Notes: a model not told the origin generated them from the sequence alone. A DNA stretch of 64,000 bases from an uncultured Veillonellaceae bacterium (GCA_902785705.1 CACZZN010000004.1:1-64000); one strand, 5' to 3'; shown: positions 8,616-17,891, numbered from the stretch's first letter. Made by a program: numbers and translations.

Positions 8616-9127
8616 AACTTCTTATCCCCGTTTCTCTTTCTGATCTCTTCCATCATCTGCTTGGAAATCACCTGGAAGGAAGCCTCCGCGATCTCGTAGA
8701 GCCGATCATGCTTTTCTTCCAGATAAAGGCTTCCCAGAAGCGCCTCAAAACCGGTGCTGATATGATACTCCGCCACGGACGCGCTGCGCGGCGCATGGCT
8801 TTTCGCATTCCGTCCGCGCCGGAAGATGGCTTTTTCTTCCTCGGTCAGCATCTCCTCAATGCCGTGCCATGCCCTTGCCTGCCAGACAGCCGACACAATC
8901 TGCGCACTGAATTCATGCAATGCCTGCACCTTGGCCTGCTCGTAGGAAAGCAAACGTCCCCGCACAAACAGATGAAAGTACGCATCCCCGATATACGCGA
9001 GCACCAGCGGGTGAAGCTGTTTCACATCCACTGCGCTGTATCGCTGCTGCACGCCGCCCGCCCCGTCCGGAACGAACATCATGTCCACCAGCATCTTGAA
9101 ATGATCAAATTTCATGCTTTTTTCCAC
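8612..9127 (-). CDS. mrnC: Mini-ribonuclease III (MrnC)
   Basis: A 171-aa RNase III-like nuclease lacking the dsRNA-binding domain; in Bacillus this family matures 23S rRNA ends. [16 protein letters not shown] (about residues 35-50) is the catalytic signature with the conserved Asp. [11 protein letters not shown] and the acidic [12 protein letters not shown] motif follow. Start GTG at 9127 has GGGAG upstream and overlaps the end of cysS by 16 bp. An in-frame ATG at 9115 is the alternative. Confidence 0.93.
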   Translation of the reverse strand: MEKSMKFDHFKMLVDMMFVPDGAGGVQQRYSAVDVKQLHPLVLAYIGDAYFHLFVRGRLLSYEQAKVQALHEFSAQIVSAVWQARAWHGIEEMLTEEEKAIFRRGRNAKSHAPRSASVAEYHISTGFEALLGSLYLEEKHDRLYEIAEASFQVISKQMMEEIRKRNGDKKL

Positions 9128-10542
9128 CGCACTCCCTGAGGTGTATCCTCCAGCATAATTCCTGCCGTCTTCAGCTCGTCACGAATCCTGTCCGCCACGG
9201 CCCAATTCTTCTCCTTGCGCGCATCCTGACGGATTCCGATGATAATGTCCATCAGCTTGTCCGCAAGCCCGTCCTCTTTTGCCGTGTCCTGCGCTTCCAA
9301 TATGCCGGTGACCTCTGCCATTTCCATGTAAATATCCTTTACACGCTCCAGATGCTTCGCATCCGGCTCCGTCTTGCCCGCAACCACGTCCTGATAATAG
9401 ATATTGATTTCCTTCGACAGCGCAAACATCTGGCTGATGGCAAGCGCCGTATTGAAATCATCCTCCATGGCTTCGTAAAATTCCGCCAGCAGGGTCTCCG
9501 CCTTCCCGCAAAGCTCCGCAGCAGTCTCCGCGGTGCCTTCCTTGGCGGAAAGTTCCTCCAGACATGCCTTGGTATTCTGCAGCCGCGCAAGGCTCGTCTG
9601 CGCCTCCTGCAAGCGCTCGTCGCTGAAATCCAGCGGGCTGCGGTAATGCGTCTGCAGAATAAAGAAACGGATAACCTCACCGGGGAATTCCTGCAGGATA
9701 TCCTTCACCGTAAAGAAATTGTTCCTCGACTTGCTCATCTTTTCGCTCTTGATGGTAATGAAGCCATTGTGGAGCCAATACCGGGCGAAAGCGTGAGCAT
9801 CCCCGATGCATGCCTGGGACTGGGCAATCTCATTCTCATGATGCGGGAAGATCAGATCGCTTCCGCCCCCATGGAAATCGAATTTCTCCCCCAGATACTT
9901 CAAGGACATGGCAGAGCACTCGATATGCCAGCCCGGCCGCCCTTTCCCCCAAGGGCTGTCCCAAGACGGCTCACCGGGCTTCGCGGCTTTCCAGAGCGCA
10001 AAATCCATCGGATGATGCTTGCGCCGGTCCACATCGATCCGCGCCCCTGCCTGCATATCCTCCAGCTTGCGCCCGCTGAGCTTCCCATACTCCTCGAACT
10101 TCTCCACACGGTAGAACACATCGCCATTTTCAAGCACATAGGCATAGCCCTTTTCCACGAGAGTCTCCACCATGCGGATGATATCCTCCATCGTCTCCGA
10201 CACCCGGGGATAAAGATCCGCGCGCCGTATGTTCAGCGCATCCATCGAGCGGAAATAGGACTCGATATAGCGTCCCGAAATATCGCTCCAGGAACAGCCT
10301 TCCGCATTTGCCGCGTTGATGATCTTATCGTCCACGTCCGTAAAATTTTGGATGTAGCGCACCTCATAGCCGCGCTTCGCGAAATAGCGCCGGATCACAT
10401 CCCAGGTCACAAACGGACGCGCATTGCCAATGTGCGGATGATTGTACGGCGTCACGCCGCAACAGTAAATACTGACTTTTCCTGCCTCCAAGGGATGGAA
10501 TTCTTCTTTTGCGCGTGTCATCGTATTATATACTTTCAGCAT
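9112..10542 (-). CDS. cysS: Cysteinyl-tRNA synthetase
   Basis: Class I synthetase charging tRNA-Cys, 476 aa from the chosen start. The HIGH motif appears as PHIGN, the zinc-site Cys in CCGVT and HIECSAM, the zinc His in FPHHENE, and KMSKS as EKMSKSRN. The frame is open to 10725, but [10 protein letters not shown] at 10542 has AAGGGG just upstream and matches the family's N-terminus. The start lies inside the 3' end of cysE (17-bp overlap), which couples cysteine synthesis and charging. Confidence 0.96.
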   Translation of the reverse strand: MLKVYNTMTRAKEEFHPLEAGKVSIYCCGVTPYNHPHIGNARPFVTWDVIRRYFAKRGYEVRYIQNFTDVDDKIINAANAEGCSWSDISGRYIESYFRSMDALNIRRADLYPRVSETMEDIIRMVETLVEKGYAYVLENGDVFYRVEKFEEYGKLSGRKLEDMQAGARIDVDRRKHHPMDFALWKAAKPGEPSWDSPWGKGRPGWHIECSAMSLKYLGEKFDFHGGGSDLIFPHHENEIAQSQACIGDAHAFARYWLHNGFITIKSEKMSKSRNNFFTVKDILQEFPGEVIRFFILQTHYRSPLDFSDERLQEAQTSLARLQNTKACLEELSAKEGTAETAAELCGKAETLLAEFYEAMEDDFNTALAISQMFALSKEINIYYQDVVAGKTEPDAKHLERVKDIYMEMAEVTGILEAQDTAKEDGLADKLMDIIIGIRQDARKEKNWAVADRIRDELKTAGIMLEDTPQGVRWKKA

Positions 10543-11431
10543 GTTCCCCTTCATCCTCCGTTTTTCGTTTGCCGGACCTGACCTGCTTACCGTTTCCTGT
10601 CCGACGCTGTCTGTCCGGTTTTCGCGGCTTTTTCGTTGATTTCTTAGTGGCATGAGCGGCACCGGAAGCTTTTTCCTGCGCCGCAAGCTTCTTTTCCATC
10701 TCGTATAGCTTTTGCTCCAGTCCATAGATCTGCCGGGACAGTGTCTGGATAATCTCGCTTTCGGGATCCGGCAGCAAATTATGATCCAGATCCACGTCGA
10801 TTTCCTCGCTGAGTTCCTTTAAGATCATGGGGTTCTCCACATCGAACCCTTGCTCTGCAAATGCCTGCAGCCTTGCGTTGCGGATATCCTCCTCATTGTG
10901 CACCCTTTGGCCATGCAGGACCACAATGCGGCCCGGGATGCCCACCACCGTCGCATAGGGCGGAACCTCGCACAGCACGACGGAACCTGCGCCGATTTTC
11001 GCATGATCGCCCACCTTGAAGGAGCCCAGCACCTTTGCGCCGGTGGCAACCACCACATTATTTCCGATGGTCGGATGGCGCTTTCCCTTTTCCTTTCCTG
11101 TGCCGCCCAAGGTCACCCCCTGGTACAGCGTCACATTCTTTCCGATCTCCGCCGTCTCGCCGATGACGATCCCCGTCCCATGGTCAATGAACAGCCCGTC
11201 CCCAATGGTCGCTCCGGGGTGAATCTCAATCCCCGTCAAAAAGCGCCCCAAGTTGGAAATCAAACGCGGCACCAGAACCCATCCTCGCAGGTAAAGCGCA
11301 TGGGAAAGGCGATGCAGCCAGATGGCATGGAGACCCGAATAGCAGAACAGCACCTCCAGCACATTCCGCGCTGCAGGATCGCGTTCGAATATGACGCGGA
11401 TGTCCTTGCGGATCCGCGAAAAAAATCTCAT
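10526..11431 (-). CDS. cysE: Serine O-acetyltransferase (CysE/EpsC) with basic C-terminal tail
   Basis: Forms O-acetylserine from serine and acetyl-CoA, the first step of cysteine synthesis. Left-handed beta-helix hexapeptides are obvious ([36 protein letters not shown]). The catalytic domain takes about 225 residues; beyond it a ~75-residue tail has a coiled-coil part ([20 protein letters not shown]) and a Lys/Arg-rich end, which is longer than the usual EpsC-type enzyme. Start ATG at 11431 follows GGGGGAGA, although the frame is open to 11497. Overlaps cysS by 17 bp. Confidence 0.93.
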   Translation of the reverse strand: MRFFSRIRKDIRVIFERDPAARNVLEVLFCYSGLHAIWLHRLSHALYLRGWVLVPRLISNLGRFLTGIEIHPGATIGDGLFIDHGTGIVIGETAEIGKNVTLYQGVTLGGTGKEKGKRHPTIGNNVVVATGAKVLGSFKVGDHAKIGAGSVVLCEVPPYATVVGIPGRIVVLHGQRVHNEEDIRNARLQAFAEQGFDVENPMILKELSEEIDVDLDHNLLPDPESEIIQTLSRQIYGLEQKLYEMEKKLAAQEKASGAAHATKKSTKKPRKPDRQRRTGNGKQVRSGKRKTEDEGEHAESI

Positions 11432-11456
11432 ACCGTCTCCCCCCGCGCACGTTATC

Positions 11457-11488
11457 GAAAAGGACTTCCAAAGCGGCTCGGAAGTCCT
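11457..11488 (-). terminator. Intrinsic terminator after ispF
   Basis: AGGACTTCC and GGAAGTCCT form a 9-bp stem on the minus strand, followed by TTTT, directly after the ispF stop codon and before cysE. It could end the ispDF transcript or partly attenuate read-through into cysE-cysS. Confidence 0.65.
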
Positions 11489-11493
11489 ATTTC

Positions 11494-11970
11494 TCAAATC
11501 TTCTCAATGCCGGCAACCGCATAGGCAGAAATCCCCTGCTCCGCGCCGGTGAATCCCAATCTCTCCTCTGTGGTCGCTTTCACACTGACCTGATCCGGCT
11601 CCACCTCCAACACCTCCGCGATGCGATTTCGCATTGCCTCGATATAGGGTGCCAGCTTCGGCTTCTGCGCCACGATGGTCGCATCCACGTTGCCTACAGA
11701 ATAGCCTTTCTCTCTCAGCAGCTTCACCACATGCGCCAGCAGCTTGGCACTGTCCGCACCCGCAAAGCGCGGATCCGTATCGGGGAAATGCTTCCCGATA
11801 TCCCCCAGCGCCGCCGCTCCCAAAAGCGCATCCGCAACCGCATGCAAGAGCACGTCTGCATCCGAATGCCCCAGAAGTCCCAGCGTATGGGGCACTTCCA
11901 CCCCGCCAAGAATCAGCTTCCTCCCCTCGACCAGCCGGTGCACATCGTATCCCATCCCAAACCGTGTCAT
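11494..11970 (-). CDS. ispF: 2-C-methyl-D-erythritol 2,4-cyclodiphosphate synthase
   Basis: MEP-pathway enzyme for isoprenoid precursors; makes MEcPP. The 158-aa protein begins with the metal-binding GMGYDVHRL and has the second His in [31 protein letters not shown] and the C-terminal [15 protein letters not shown] are also typical. It lies downstream of ispD but is separated from it by a 190-bp palindromic element instead of the usual tight linkage. Confidence 0.96.
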   Translation of the reverse strand: MTRFGMGYDVHRLVEGRKLILGGVEVPHTLGLLGHSDADVLLHAVADALLGAAALGDIGKHFPDTDPRFAGADSAKLLAHVVKLLREKGYSVGNVDATIVAQKPKLAPYIEAMRNRIAEVLEVEPDQVSVKATTEERLGFTGAEQGISAYAVAGIEKI

Positions 11971-11981
11971 GACAATCTCCT

Positions 11982-12171
11982 TACGGAACCACTGATCAAT
12001 TCCCTTTTGCCCTTGCCGAGTCTTTTTCTGTCATGCTGCGTCAGATGCCGTTCGACGTAGCTCTGCCCTAAAGGACTAGCTGCGCGTCGCTACGACTTCA
12101 CGGCCTCTTTCTTGCCTGACAGAAAAATCCTTCGACAATGACAAAAACTCATTTAATCAGTGGTTCCTTAA
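11982..12171. repeat. MITE-like element between ispD and ispF; supplies the ispD stop codon
   Basis: The left end TACGGAACCACTGATCAAT (11982-12000) is an imperfect inverted copy of the right end, TTTAATCAGTGGTTCCTTA (12152-12170). The outer bases are TA on both sides. The core contains GACGTAGCTCTGC, the reverse complement of GCAGAGCTACGTC, which recurs in the elements at 15682 and 32356. A second inner palindrome pairs TTTTTCTGTCA with TGACAGAAAAA. The last five codons and the stop of ispD lie inside the right end. Confidence 0.7.
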
Positions 12172-12873
12172 TTTCTTCCGAAATTTCCCTTTCAGCTCTT
12201 CTTTTAGGAAAGCCTCCGCCACGATCATATCCTCCGGCGTCGTCACCTTGATATTCCTCCCGTCGCTCTCCACGACCTTCACCGGAACGCCAAGGCGCTC
12301 CACCAAACCGGAATCGTCTGTCCCCAGAAATCCATCCCGTTCTGCCTGTTCATAGGCACGCAGCAGAATCTCCCGCCTGAACCCTTGGGGTGTCTGCACC
12401 TCCCAAAGCTCAGAACGCGCGGGGGTCCTGACGACCGTCCCCTCCGCATCCACGAACTTGATGGTATTCTTTGCGGGAACCGCGGCAATCGCGCCGCCGT
12501 CCCTCCGCGCTGTCTCAATCACACCCTCAATCGTCTTCAGGCTGACAAAGGGACGCGCCGCGTCATGCACCAGAATCACATCCGAGGCCTCCGGCACAAC
12601 CTTCAGTCCGTTGGCAATGGAATACTGGCGCTCGGAACCGCCTGCCACCACACGATAGGGCTTCAAACCGGAAACCAGTTTCAGCATGGCGGAAATATCA
12701 GCGACCTCATCCGCACCAACCACGACAACGAGGAAGTCCACCTGTGGGGACTTGGAAAAGCGCCGCATGGTATGCACCAGCATCGGCACCTTTCCGATCT
12801 CCAGCAGGACCTTGTTCTTCCTCGCGCCCATGCGCCTTCCCTTCCCTGCGGCGGGAAATACAACACTCACCAT
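12157..12873 (-). CDS. ispD: 2-C-methyl-D-erythritol 4-phosphate cytidylyltransferase
   Basis: MEP-pathway enzyme forming CDP-methylerythritol. The 238-aa protein has the nucleotide-binding start VVFPAAGKGRRMGARKNK, the conserved VHDAARPF near residue 110 and TDDSGLVE. The terminal KLRNH and the TGA stop are encoded by the terminal inverted repeat of the adjacent palindromic element, so the native C-terminus was probably replaced. This end is not catalytic in the family. It starts 12 bp after the PIN/TRAM gene. Confidence 0.95.
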   Translation of the reverse strand: MVSVVFPAAGKGRRMGARKNKVLLEIGKVPMLVHTMRRFSKSPQVDFLVVVVGADEVADISAMLKLVSGLKPYRVVAGGSERQYSIANGLKVVPEASDVILVHDAARPFVSLKTIEGVIETARRDGGAIAAVPAKNTIKFVDAEGTVVRTPARSELWEVQTPQGFRREILLRAYEQAERDGFLGTDDSGLVERLGVPVKVVESDGRNIKVTTPEDMIVAEAFLKEELKGKFRKKLRNH

Positions 12874-12885
12874 CTCGGCTCATCC

Positions 12886-14076
12886 TTACTGCTTTGTACT
12901 TACCGTACTAGGCTTTGCAAAAATCATGCGGCCCGCAGCCGTCTGCAGGGCAGACGTGACCTCTACGGAAATCTCATGGTTCAAATGGCGTCTGCCATTC
13001 TCCACCACGATCATCGTGCCGTCATCCAGATAGGCAACACCTTGCCCGGGTTCCTTGCCATCTTTCACCACCATGACCTTCATCGTCTCACCCGGAATCA
13101 CCACCGGCTTCACTGCATTGGAAAGCGCATTGATATTGAGCACCTCCACGCCGCGAAGCTGCGCGACCTTGTTGAGATTGAAATCATTCGTGATGATCTT
13201 CCCATGCACCTTCTGGCCAAGGCGCACGAGCTTGGAGTCCACCTCCGCAATATCATCGAAATTCTCGTTCGTGATCTCGACCTTCATGCGCTCACTGTTC
13301 CGGATGCGCTGCAGGATATCCAGCCCGCGGCGCCCGCGCACACGCTTCAACGCATCCGCCGAGTCCGCGATATGCTGGAGTTCCTCCAGCACAAAGACCG
13401 GTATCAAAAGCGTTCCTTCCAAGAATCCCGTATCGCAGATATCCGCAATGCGTCCGTCGATAATGACGCTTGTGTCCAGCAGCTTGTACTGCCGATCCGT
13501 TTTTTCGGCGGGGGCAGCGAGCATCGGCTGCTGCCCCGCAGATGCCGGGACAGCGCCTTGCCCCTTGTCACGGCTGCGCACCACATCCTTCATCACACGC
13601 GGAATAAAATCAAAAATACCGATAAGCTCCGTGCGCTTCTTGATGGTAATATGGATTCCCAAATAACCAAGCACAATACTGAAAATAACAGGGATATAAT
13701 CTCCTACCACAGGGATCTTTGCAAAAGAGTAACTTAAAAGATTCGCAATTATAAGTCCAATCGCCAGTCCCACGGCGCCCGCAATCACATCGTGAATCGG
13801 CATCTTGCTGAGCTGTTTTTCCACAAACACGGAAAACTTCTTGAGCCTGCCAATGAAAAAGCCGGAAGAAAGCCACCCGGCCAAGCCTCCTGCGACAGCT
13901 CCCGCCAGAATGCAAATCAGGTTCATCAGGGTAATCTTGAAAATCCCCATATCCATGTTCATCATTTCTGCCGTAATCACAGCAGCCAGCAACGGCGTCG
14001 CAAGATTTAGGACAGCGCCTCCGGCAAATGCAAAAAACAGGGTAATCAAAAAACGAAGCACTCGATCCATCATCAT
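12886..14076 (-). CDS. PIN/TRAM-domain membrane protein (YacL-like)
   Basis: A 396-aa protein with four N-terminal membrane helices (about residues 5-30, 40-65, 85-110 and 115-135). A PIN nuclease-like domain follows, with DTSVIIDGRIADI and acidic residues in VLEELQHIAD. A C-terminal TRAM-like domain contains VKPVVIPGETMKVMVVKDG. This architecture is conserved beside carD and ispD in Firmicutes; its function is poorly known. ATG at 14076 follows AAAGGAGGTGA; the apparent earlier GTG lies inside that ribosome-binding site. Confidence 0.9.
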   Translation of the reverse strand: MMMDRVLRFLITLFFAFAGGAVLNLATPLLAAVITAEMMNMDMGIFKITLMNLICILAGAVAGGLAGWLSSGFFIGRLKKFSVFVEKQLSKMPIHDVIAGAVGLAIGLIIANLLSYSFAKIPVVGDYIPVIFSIVLGYLGIHITIKKRTELIGIFDFIPRVMKDVVRSRDKGQGAVPASAGQQPMLAAPAEKTDRQYKLLDTSVIIDGRIADICDTGFLEGTLLIPVFVLEELQHIADSADALKRVRGRRGLDILQRIRNSERMKVEITNENFDDIAEVDSKLVRLGQKVHGKIITNDFNLNKVAQLRGVEVLNINALSNAVKPVVIPGETMKVMVVKDGKEPGQGVAYLDDGTMIVVENGRRHLNHEISVEVTSALQTAAGRMIFAKPSTVSTKQ

Positions 14077-14174
14077 TCTTCTCACCTCCTTTCAAAAGCC
14101 TCTCCTTTCGATCCGTCCGCAGGAAGCGAACTGTGACCAAAAGGAAAGGCCCCATCATACATCTCCATAGCAGA

Positions 14175-14666
14175 TCATGTGACGCTATGCTTGCTCAATA
14201 TCTCATCCACCCATGCCATCATCTCTTCCGGGGTGCTTTCGCACACAAAGGTGAGCTCGCTGACCAGAATCTGGCGGGACAAATCCATCAGGCGGCGTTC
14301 TCCGCTGGAAATCCTGCGTTTGCGATCCTGCAGGGTAAGATTCCTTGCCACTGCCGCCACATCCAGAATATCGCCGGACTTCATGCGTTCCAGATTCGCG
14401 TGGAACCGCTTGTTCCAGCTGCCCTGCATGCGGTCAGGACGATCTGCCAGCACCTGACGGATTTCTTCCACCTTTTCCTTGGGGATGATATCCCGCAGCC
14501 CGATCTTGTCCATATGATCCACCGGAAGCATCACTTTCAGGCTGCCCATCGGCATATGCAGCACATAATAAGACTTCGTCACGCCATTGACTTCATTCTC
14601 CTCAATGCCCGAAATCACTCCGGCACCATGCATCGGATAAAACACCTTGTCTCCAACATTCAGCAA
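14175..14666 (-). CDS. CarD/CdnL-family transcription regulator
   Basis: About 163 aa. The N-terminal CarD/TRCF RNA-polymerase-interaction domain shows VGDKVFYPMHGAGVI and YYVLHMPMGSLKVMLPVD. The C-terminal half is helical (RMKSGDILDVAAVARNL, RLMDLSRQILVSEL). In this family the protein stabilises open promoter complexes. I prefer the TTG at 14666, which has GGGGGGTGA just upstream. An in-frame ATG at 14681 lacks a clear ribosome-binding site. It lies upstream of the PIN/TRAM gene, as in many Firmicutes. Confidence 0.9.
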   Translation of the reverse strand: MLNVGDKVFYPMHGAGVISGIEENEVNGVTKSYYVLHMPMGSLKVMLPVDHMDKIGLRDIIPKEKVEEIRQVLADRPDRMQGSWNKRFHANLERMKSGDILDVAAVARNLTLQDRKRRISSGERRLMDLSRQILVSELTFVCESTPEEMMAWVDEILSKHSVT

Positions 14667-14705
14667 ACGCTCACCCCCCATTGTCCAACATGTTCCTGCC
14701 AGTTC

Positions 14706-15665
14706 CTACTCTGCCTTGGTAGCCCGTAAAAACAGCTGTGTCAGCTGTTCCCTGGGCTCCTTATGATGGCAGACGATTTCATAAACCGTCCGGCAAATCG
14801 GAAGCTCTACTTGATACTGCTCCGAAAGCGCCATCAAAGCCTCTGCCGTGTATACGCCCTCCGCCAACTTCGTAAAAGACCTTCCCGCAATCAAATCCTC
14901 TCCGAATCTGCGGTTGTTGCTGTGCGGCGAGAAGAGCGTCGCCTCATAGTCCCCCAAGTGGGACAGCCCGTACACCGTCATCGCATCGCCGCCCATCGCC
15001 GCGACCAGCCGCGAAAGCTCACTGGCGCCGCGTGCCATGAGCGCGCCCTTGAGGCTTCCATAGCGCAGCCCGTCCAGCATGCCTGCGGCAAGCCCGATGA
15101 CATTCTTCGCAGCCGCGCCGATTTCCGTCCCCAAAAGATCCTTCCCGTAGTAAAAGCGGATCAGGGAGCTGGAAAATGCCTCCACCAGTTCCCGTGTAAG
15201 CTCCATATCCTCGGAGGAAATCACCATACAGTTCGGGATTCCCCGCAGGAAATCCTGTACATGCCCGGGGCCGACCCAGACCGCCACGGGCATGTCGCCG
15301 CCCATGACTTCACGGAACACGGTCGACAGGCGCTTTCCCGTGCCGATTTCCAGCCCCTTCATGCAAAGCAGGATTTTTTTCTTTCTGCCCGCCAGCGCAG
15401 TTTTCAGCGACGGCAGAAAAGCCCTCAGCTGCTGCGCGCTGACGGAAATCACCATGAGTTCCGCGAAGTCTGCCGTCTGCTGCAGATTCTGAGACAAATG
15501 AATGCTTTCGGAAAGCTCCAGATATTCATTTTTCCGTGTCTCCATCAGCTCCTGCATATGACCGGAGCCCTCTCGCCCCCACAGCACCACCTCATGGCCG
15601 ACATGATCCGCATACCACGCATGGAACGAGCCCCAACGCCCGCAGCCCATGACCGCAACCCTCAC
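14706..15665 (-). CDS. gpsA: NAD(P)-dependent glycerol-3-phosphate dehydrogenase
   Basis: Makes sn-glycerol-3-phosphate for phospholipid synthesis. The dinucleotide fold begins with VAVMGCGRWGSFHA. The catalytic region contains GTEIGAAAKNVIGLAAGMLDGL and the Lys in that helix. About 319 aa, the usual size. The frame is open to 15698, but the ATG there lies within a palindromic element. The GTG at 15665 has GGAGGG seven bases upstream and gives a normal N-terminus. Confidence 0.92.
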   Translation of the reverse strand: MRVAVMGCGRWGSFHAWYADHVGHEVVLWGREGSGHMQELMETRKNEYLELSESIHLSQNLQQTADFAELMVISVSAQQLRAFLPSLKTALAGRKKKILLCMKGLEIGTGKRLSTVFREVMGGDMPVAVWVGPGHVQDFLRGIPNCMVISSEDMELTRELVEAFSSSLIRFYYGKDLLGTEIGAAAKNVIGLAAGMLDGLRYGSLKGALMARGASELSRLVAAMGGDAMTVYGLSHLGDYEATLFSPHSNNRRFGEDLIAGRSFTKLAEGVYTAEALMALSEQYQVELPICRTVYEIVCHHKEPREQLTQLFLRATKAE

Positions 15666-15681
15666 GCAGCATCCCTCCAAG

Positions 15682-15847
15682 CTAGTGTACTGACACATTG
15701 ATAATTGGACAAATATGTGCTGGATATGTCGCCAGATGCGAGGCAGAGGAGCGCAGTAGTAGCAGAGCTACGTCAAGCGACGATAACGAAGCAGGTGGCG
15801 TCATAGACAGTGCAGATTGTTCAAATATCAATGTGCCAGTGCACTAG
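15682..15847. repeat. MITE-like long imperfect hairpin between gpsA and tcdA
   Basis: A 166-bp element with 22-bp arms (CTAGTGTACTGACACATTGA at 15682 onward, and the near-complement ending at 15847). The imperfect complementarity continues inward for about 60 bp. TA follows the first base at each end. The core CGCAGTAGTAGCAGAGCTAC, continuing GTCAAGCGA, is nearly identical to the element at 32356. It lies 17 bp from the gpsA start, so it could affect gpsA or tcdA expression. Confidence 0.7.
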
Positions 15848-15855
15848 TTCCTATG

Positions 15856-16563
15856 CTATGCTATCAAATCCCGCACGATCTCACCCGCCATGATCAGGCC
15901 TGCCACCGACGGAACAAAGGAAATACTGCCCGGCACGGCGCGTGTCCCTGCCGGATCGCCGCTCCCGGCTGCTATCGGCTTTTCCCTTGAATATACCACC
16001 TTCAGATGCGGGATGCGGTGTTCCTTCAGCTTTTTCCGCATGATACGGGCAATCGGATCCACACTCGTATCATAGATATCCGCTACCTCGAACCGTGCCG
16101 GCTCCAGCTTATTGCCGGCTCCCATGCTGCAAATGATGGGAATGCCCCGTTCATGGCACTGGAGCACTAAGTGGATCTTGCCCGTGATCGTATCAATCGC
16201 ATCCGCCACATAGTCATAATCCTGCCGAAAAAATTTCTCCCCGTTCTCCGGCAGGTAAAAATCATCGATCCTGTCCACGACCGCCTCGGGATTGATTCCC
16301 AGAATGCGCTCTCGCATTGCCTCGGTCTTGCGTCTCCCCACCGTATCCGCAGTCGCATGGATCTGCCGATTGATATTCGACAGGCAGATCACATCATTGT
16401 CAATGAGCACCAAATGCCCCACGCCGGCGCGTGCAAGCCCTTCTGCCACAAAGGAGCCCACGCCTCCGATTCCGAAAATCGCGACGGTGCTCGCCGCAAG
16501 CCGCTCCATGCCCTCTTGTCCCAAGAGCATCTCTGTACGGGAAAAACGCTCTGAACCTGCCAA
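15856..16563 (-). CDS. tcdA: tRNA threonylcarbamoyladenosine dehydratase (TcdA/CsdL)
   Basis: E1-like enzyme that converts t6A37 in tRNA to its cyclic form using ATP. The 235-aa protein has the Rossmann motif FGIGGVGSFVAEGLARAG, LIDNDVICLSNINRQ (adenylation site), DAIDTITGK and RMKKKL-type basic residues before a C-terminal membrane-seeking helix. It is 32 bp downstream of the ftsZ-like gene. Confidence 0.92.
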   Translation of the reverse strand: MAGSERFSRTEMLLGQEGMERLAASTVAIFGIGGVGSFVAEGLARAGVGHLVLIDNDVICLSNINRQIHATADTVGRRKTEAMRERILGINPEAVVDRIDDFYLPENGEKFFRQDYDYVADAIDTITGKIHLVLQCHERGIPIICSMGAGNKLEPARFEVADIYDTSVDPIARIMRKKLKEHRIPHLKVVYSREKPIAAGSGDPAGTRAVPGSISFVPSVAGLIMAGEIVRDLIA

Positions 16564-16594
16564 CAGAATCCTCCTCTATCCGATGATTTCCCCA

Positions 16595-17743
16595 TCAATC
16601 CTTCGGAGGTTCCTCTTGCGTCAGCCGAAAAGCAGGAATCGCAAAGGCCCCGTTGCCAGCTTTCGGCTCATCTCCGGTTTTCTGCATAAAACTCGGTGCC
16701 TCCAAGCTCAAATCCGAATTCGCTGCCACGGCCACCTTATTTTGCGGCACCTCCACGGCCGGAGCCTTCAACGCCAGACTGTCCGCAAAATCCGTCGCAA
16801 TGATGGTCGCCTGGATCACGCCGTCCATGGCTTGATTGATGACCGTGCCGAATATGATGTTCACATCATCATCGGTCTGCTTGTAGATATAGCTCGTTGC
16901 CTCGTTCACATCATACAGGCTCAGGCTGTCATCCCCTGTGATGTTCAGGATAATGCCCCTAGCCCCTTTCAGCGACTTGTCGATCAGCGGGCTCTCGATG
17001 GCCTGCTGCACCGCCGCGACCGCACTGACCTTGCTGCGCCCGATGCCCAGAAGCGCATCGCTGCTGTCACTCTGGCGGAAAATCGTCGTGACATCCGCAA
17101 AGTCCACATTCACGACACCCGTCGTCAGTATCAGCTCTGCCACGCAGCGTATCGCCTGCTTCAGCACCTCATCCGCCGCATGGAATGCCTCCACCAGAGA
17201 CATCGTACGATTTTCCGGCAGCTTCATGAGATTGTCATTCTGCACCACGATCAAAGCATCCATGTAGGCCTGCAGCCGCACAATCCCTTCTTCTGCCATT
17301 CGTTTTTTGCGCGCACCTTCAAATGCGAAGGGCACCGTGACGACGCCGACCGTCAAGATTCCCATTTCCTTTGCCAGACGCGCCACGACCGGAGCCGCGC
17401 CGGTTCCCGTGCCGCCGCCCATGCCCGCTGTCACGAAAATCATATCGGCGCCCTGCATCCTGGCCTTCAATTTCGCTTCTTCCATCTTTGCGGCCTTCGC
17501 GCCAAACTCTTGATTGCCGCCCGTACCGCGCCCTTTGGTCAGAGCCTCGCCGATCTGCACCGATTTGATTTTCGAAGCATCCATCCTTGCCAGCTGCTTC
17601 ACTTCCGTGTTGATCGCAACCAGTTCAATATCCAAAAAATCGCTTTCCGCCATGCGCTGCAAAACACTATTTCCGCCGCCGCCAATACCAAGCACCTTGA
17701 TATTGATGTTCGCGCCCTTGATTGCCATATCTTCCGATGCCAT
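16595..17743 (-). CDS. Divergent FtsZ-family GTPase
   Basis: A 382-aa tubulin/FtsZ-like protein. The N-terminal GIGGGGNSVLQRM, the tubulin signature MGGGTGTGAAPVVA and a T7-loop region NVDFADVTTIFRQSDSSDA are present. The T7 region has extra residues compared with the usual NLDFADVRTVM..AGSALMGIG. Elsewhere it differs (GRGTGGNQEFG where FtsZ usually has GLGAGANPEIG). The C-terminus retains an FtsZ-like tail peptide, IPAFRLTQ. It is isolated from any division and cell-wall cluster, with neighbours tcdA and a DMT transporter, which suggests a second FtsZ paralogue. ATG with GAGGAG. Confidence 0.85.
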   Translation of the reverse strand: MASEDMAIKGANINIKVLGIGGGGNSVLQRMAESDFLDIELVAINTEVKQLARMDASKIKSVQIGEALTKGRGTGGNQEFGAKAAKMEEAKLKARMQGADMIFVTAGMGGGTGTGAAPVVARLAKEMGILTVGVVTVPFAFEGARKKRMAEEGIVRLQAYMDALIVVQNDNLMKLPENRTMSLVEAFHAADEVLKQAIRCVAELILTTGVVNVDFADVTTIFRQSDSSDALLGIGRSKVSAVAAVQQAIESPLIDKSLKGARGIILNITGDDSLSLYDVNEATSYIYKQTDDDVNIIFGTVINQAMDGVIQATIIATDFADSLALKAPAVEVPQNKVAVAANSDLSLEAPSFMQKTGDEPKAGNGAFAIPAFRLTQEEPPKD

Positions 17744-17825
17744 AGACCAGGCTCCTCTCGCTTAGGATATCTGTATACCTATTCGACACAAAGCGCGTTT
17801 TTCCTTCTCAAGAATCCAAAGTTCC

Positions 17826-17858
17826 AAAAAAGAAAAGCAGAGCCACCAAAGGCTCTGC
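17826..17858 (-). terminator. Intrinsic terminator upstream of the ftsZ-like gene
   Basis: On the minus strand GCAGAGCC and GGCTCTGC form an 8-bp stem with a short loop, followed by TTTTCTTTTTT. It ends whatever is transcribed leftward from the DMT gene or from the small frame at 17892-17951, and insulates the ftsZ-like gene. Confidence 0.75.
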
Positions 17859-17891
17859 CTATCACTTCTCCGGCTTCTGTCATCCACAGCA

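Noticed and set aside
11432-11493. T-box leader controlling cysE-cysS
   Set aside because: The gap is only about 60 bp; there is room for a terminator hairpin but not for a T-box specifier and antiterminator.
12385-13737. A 450-codon open frame on the plus strand
   Set aside because: Antisense to ispD and the PIN/TRAM gene, with no ribosome-binding site and low-complexity, His/Arg-rich sequence.
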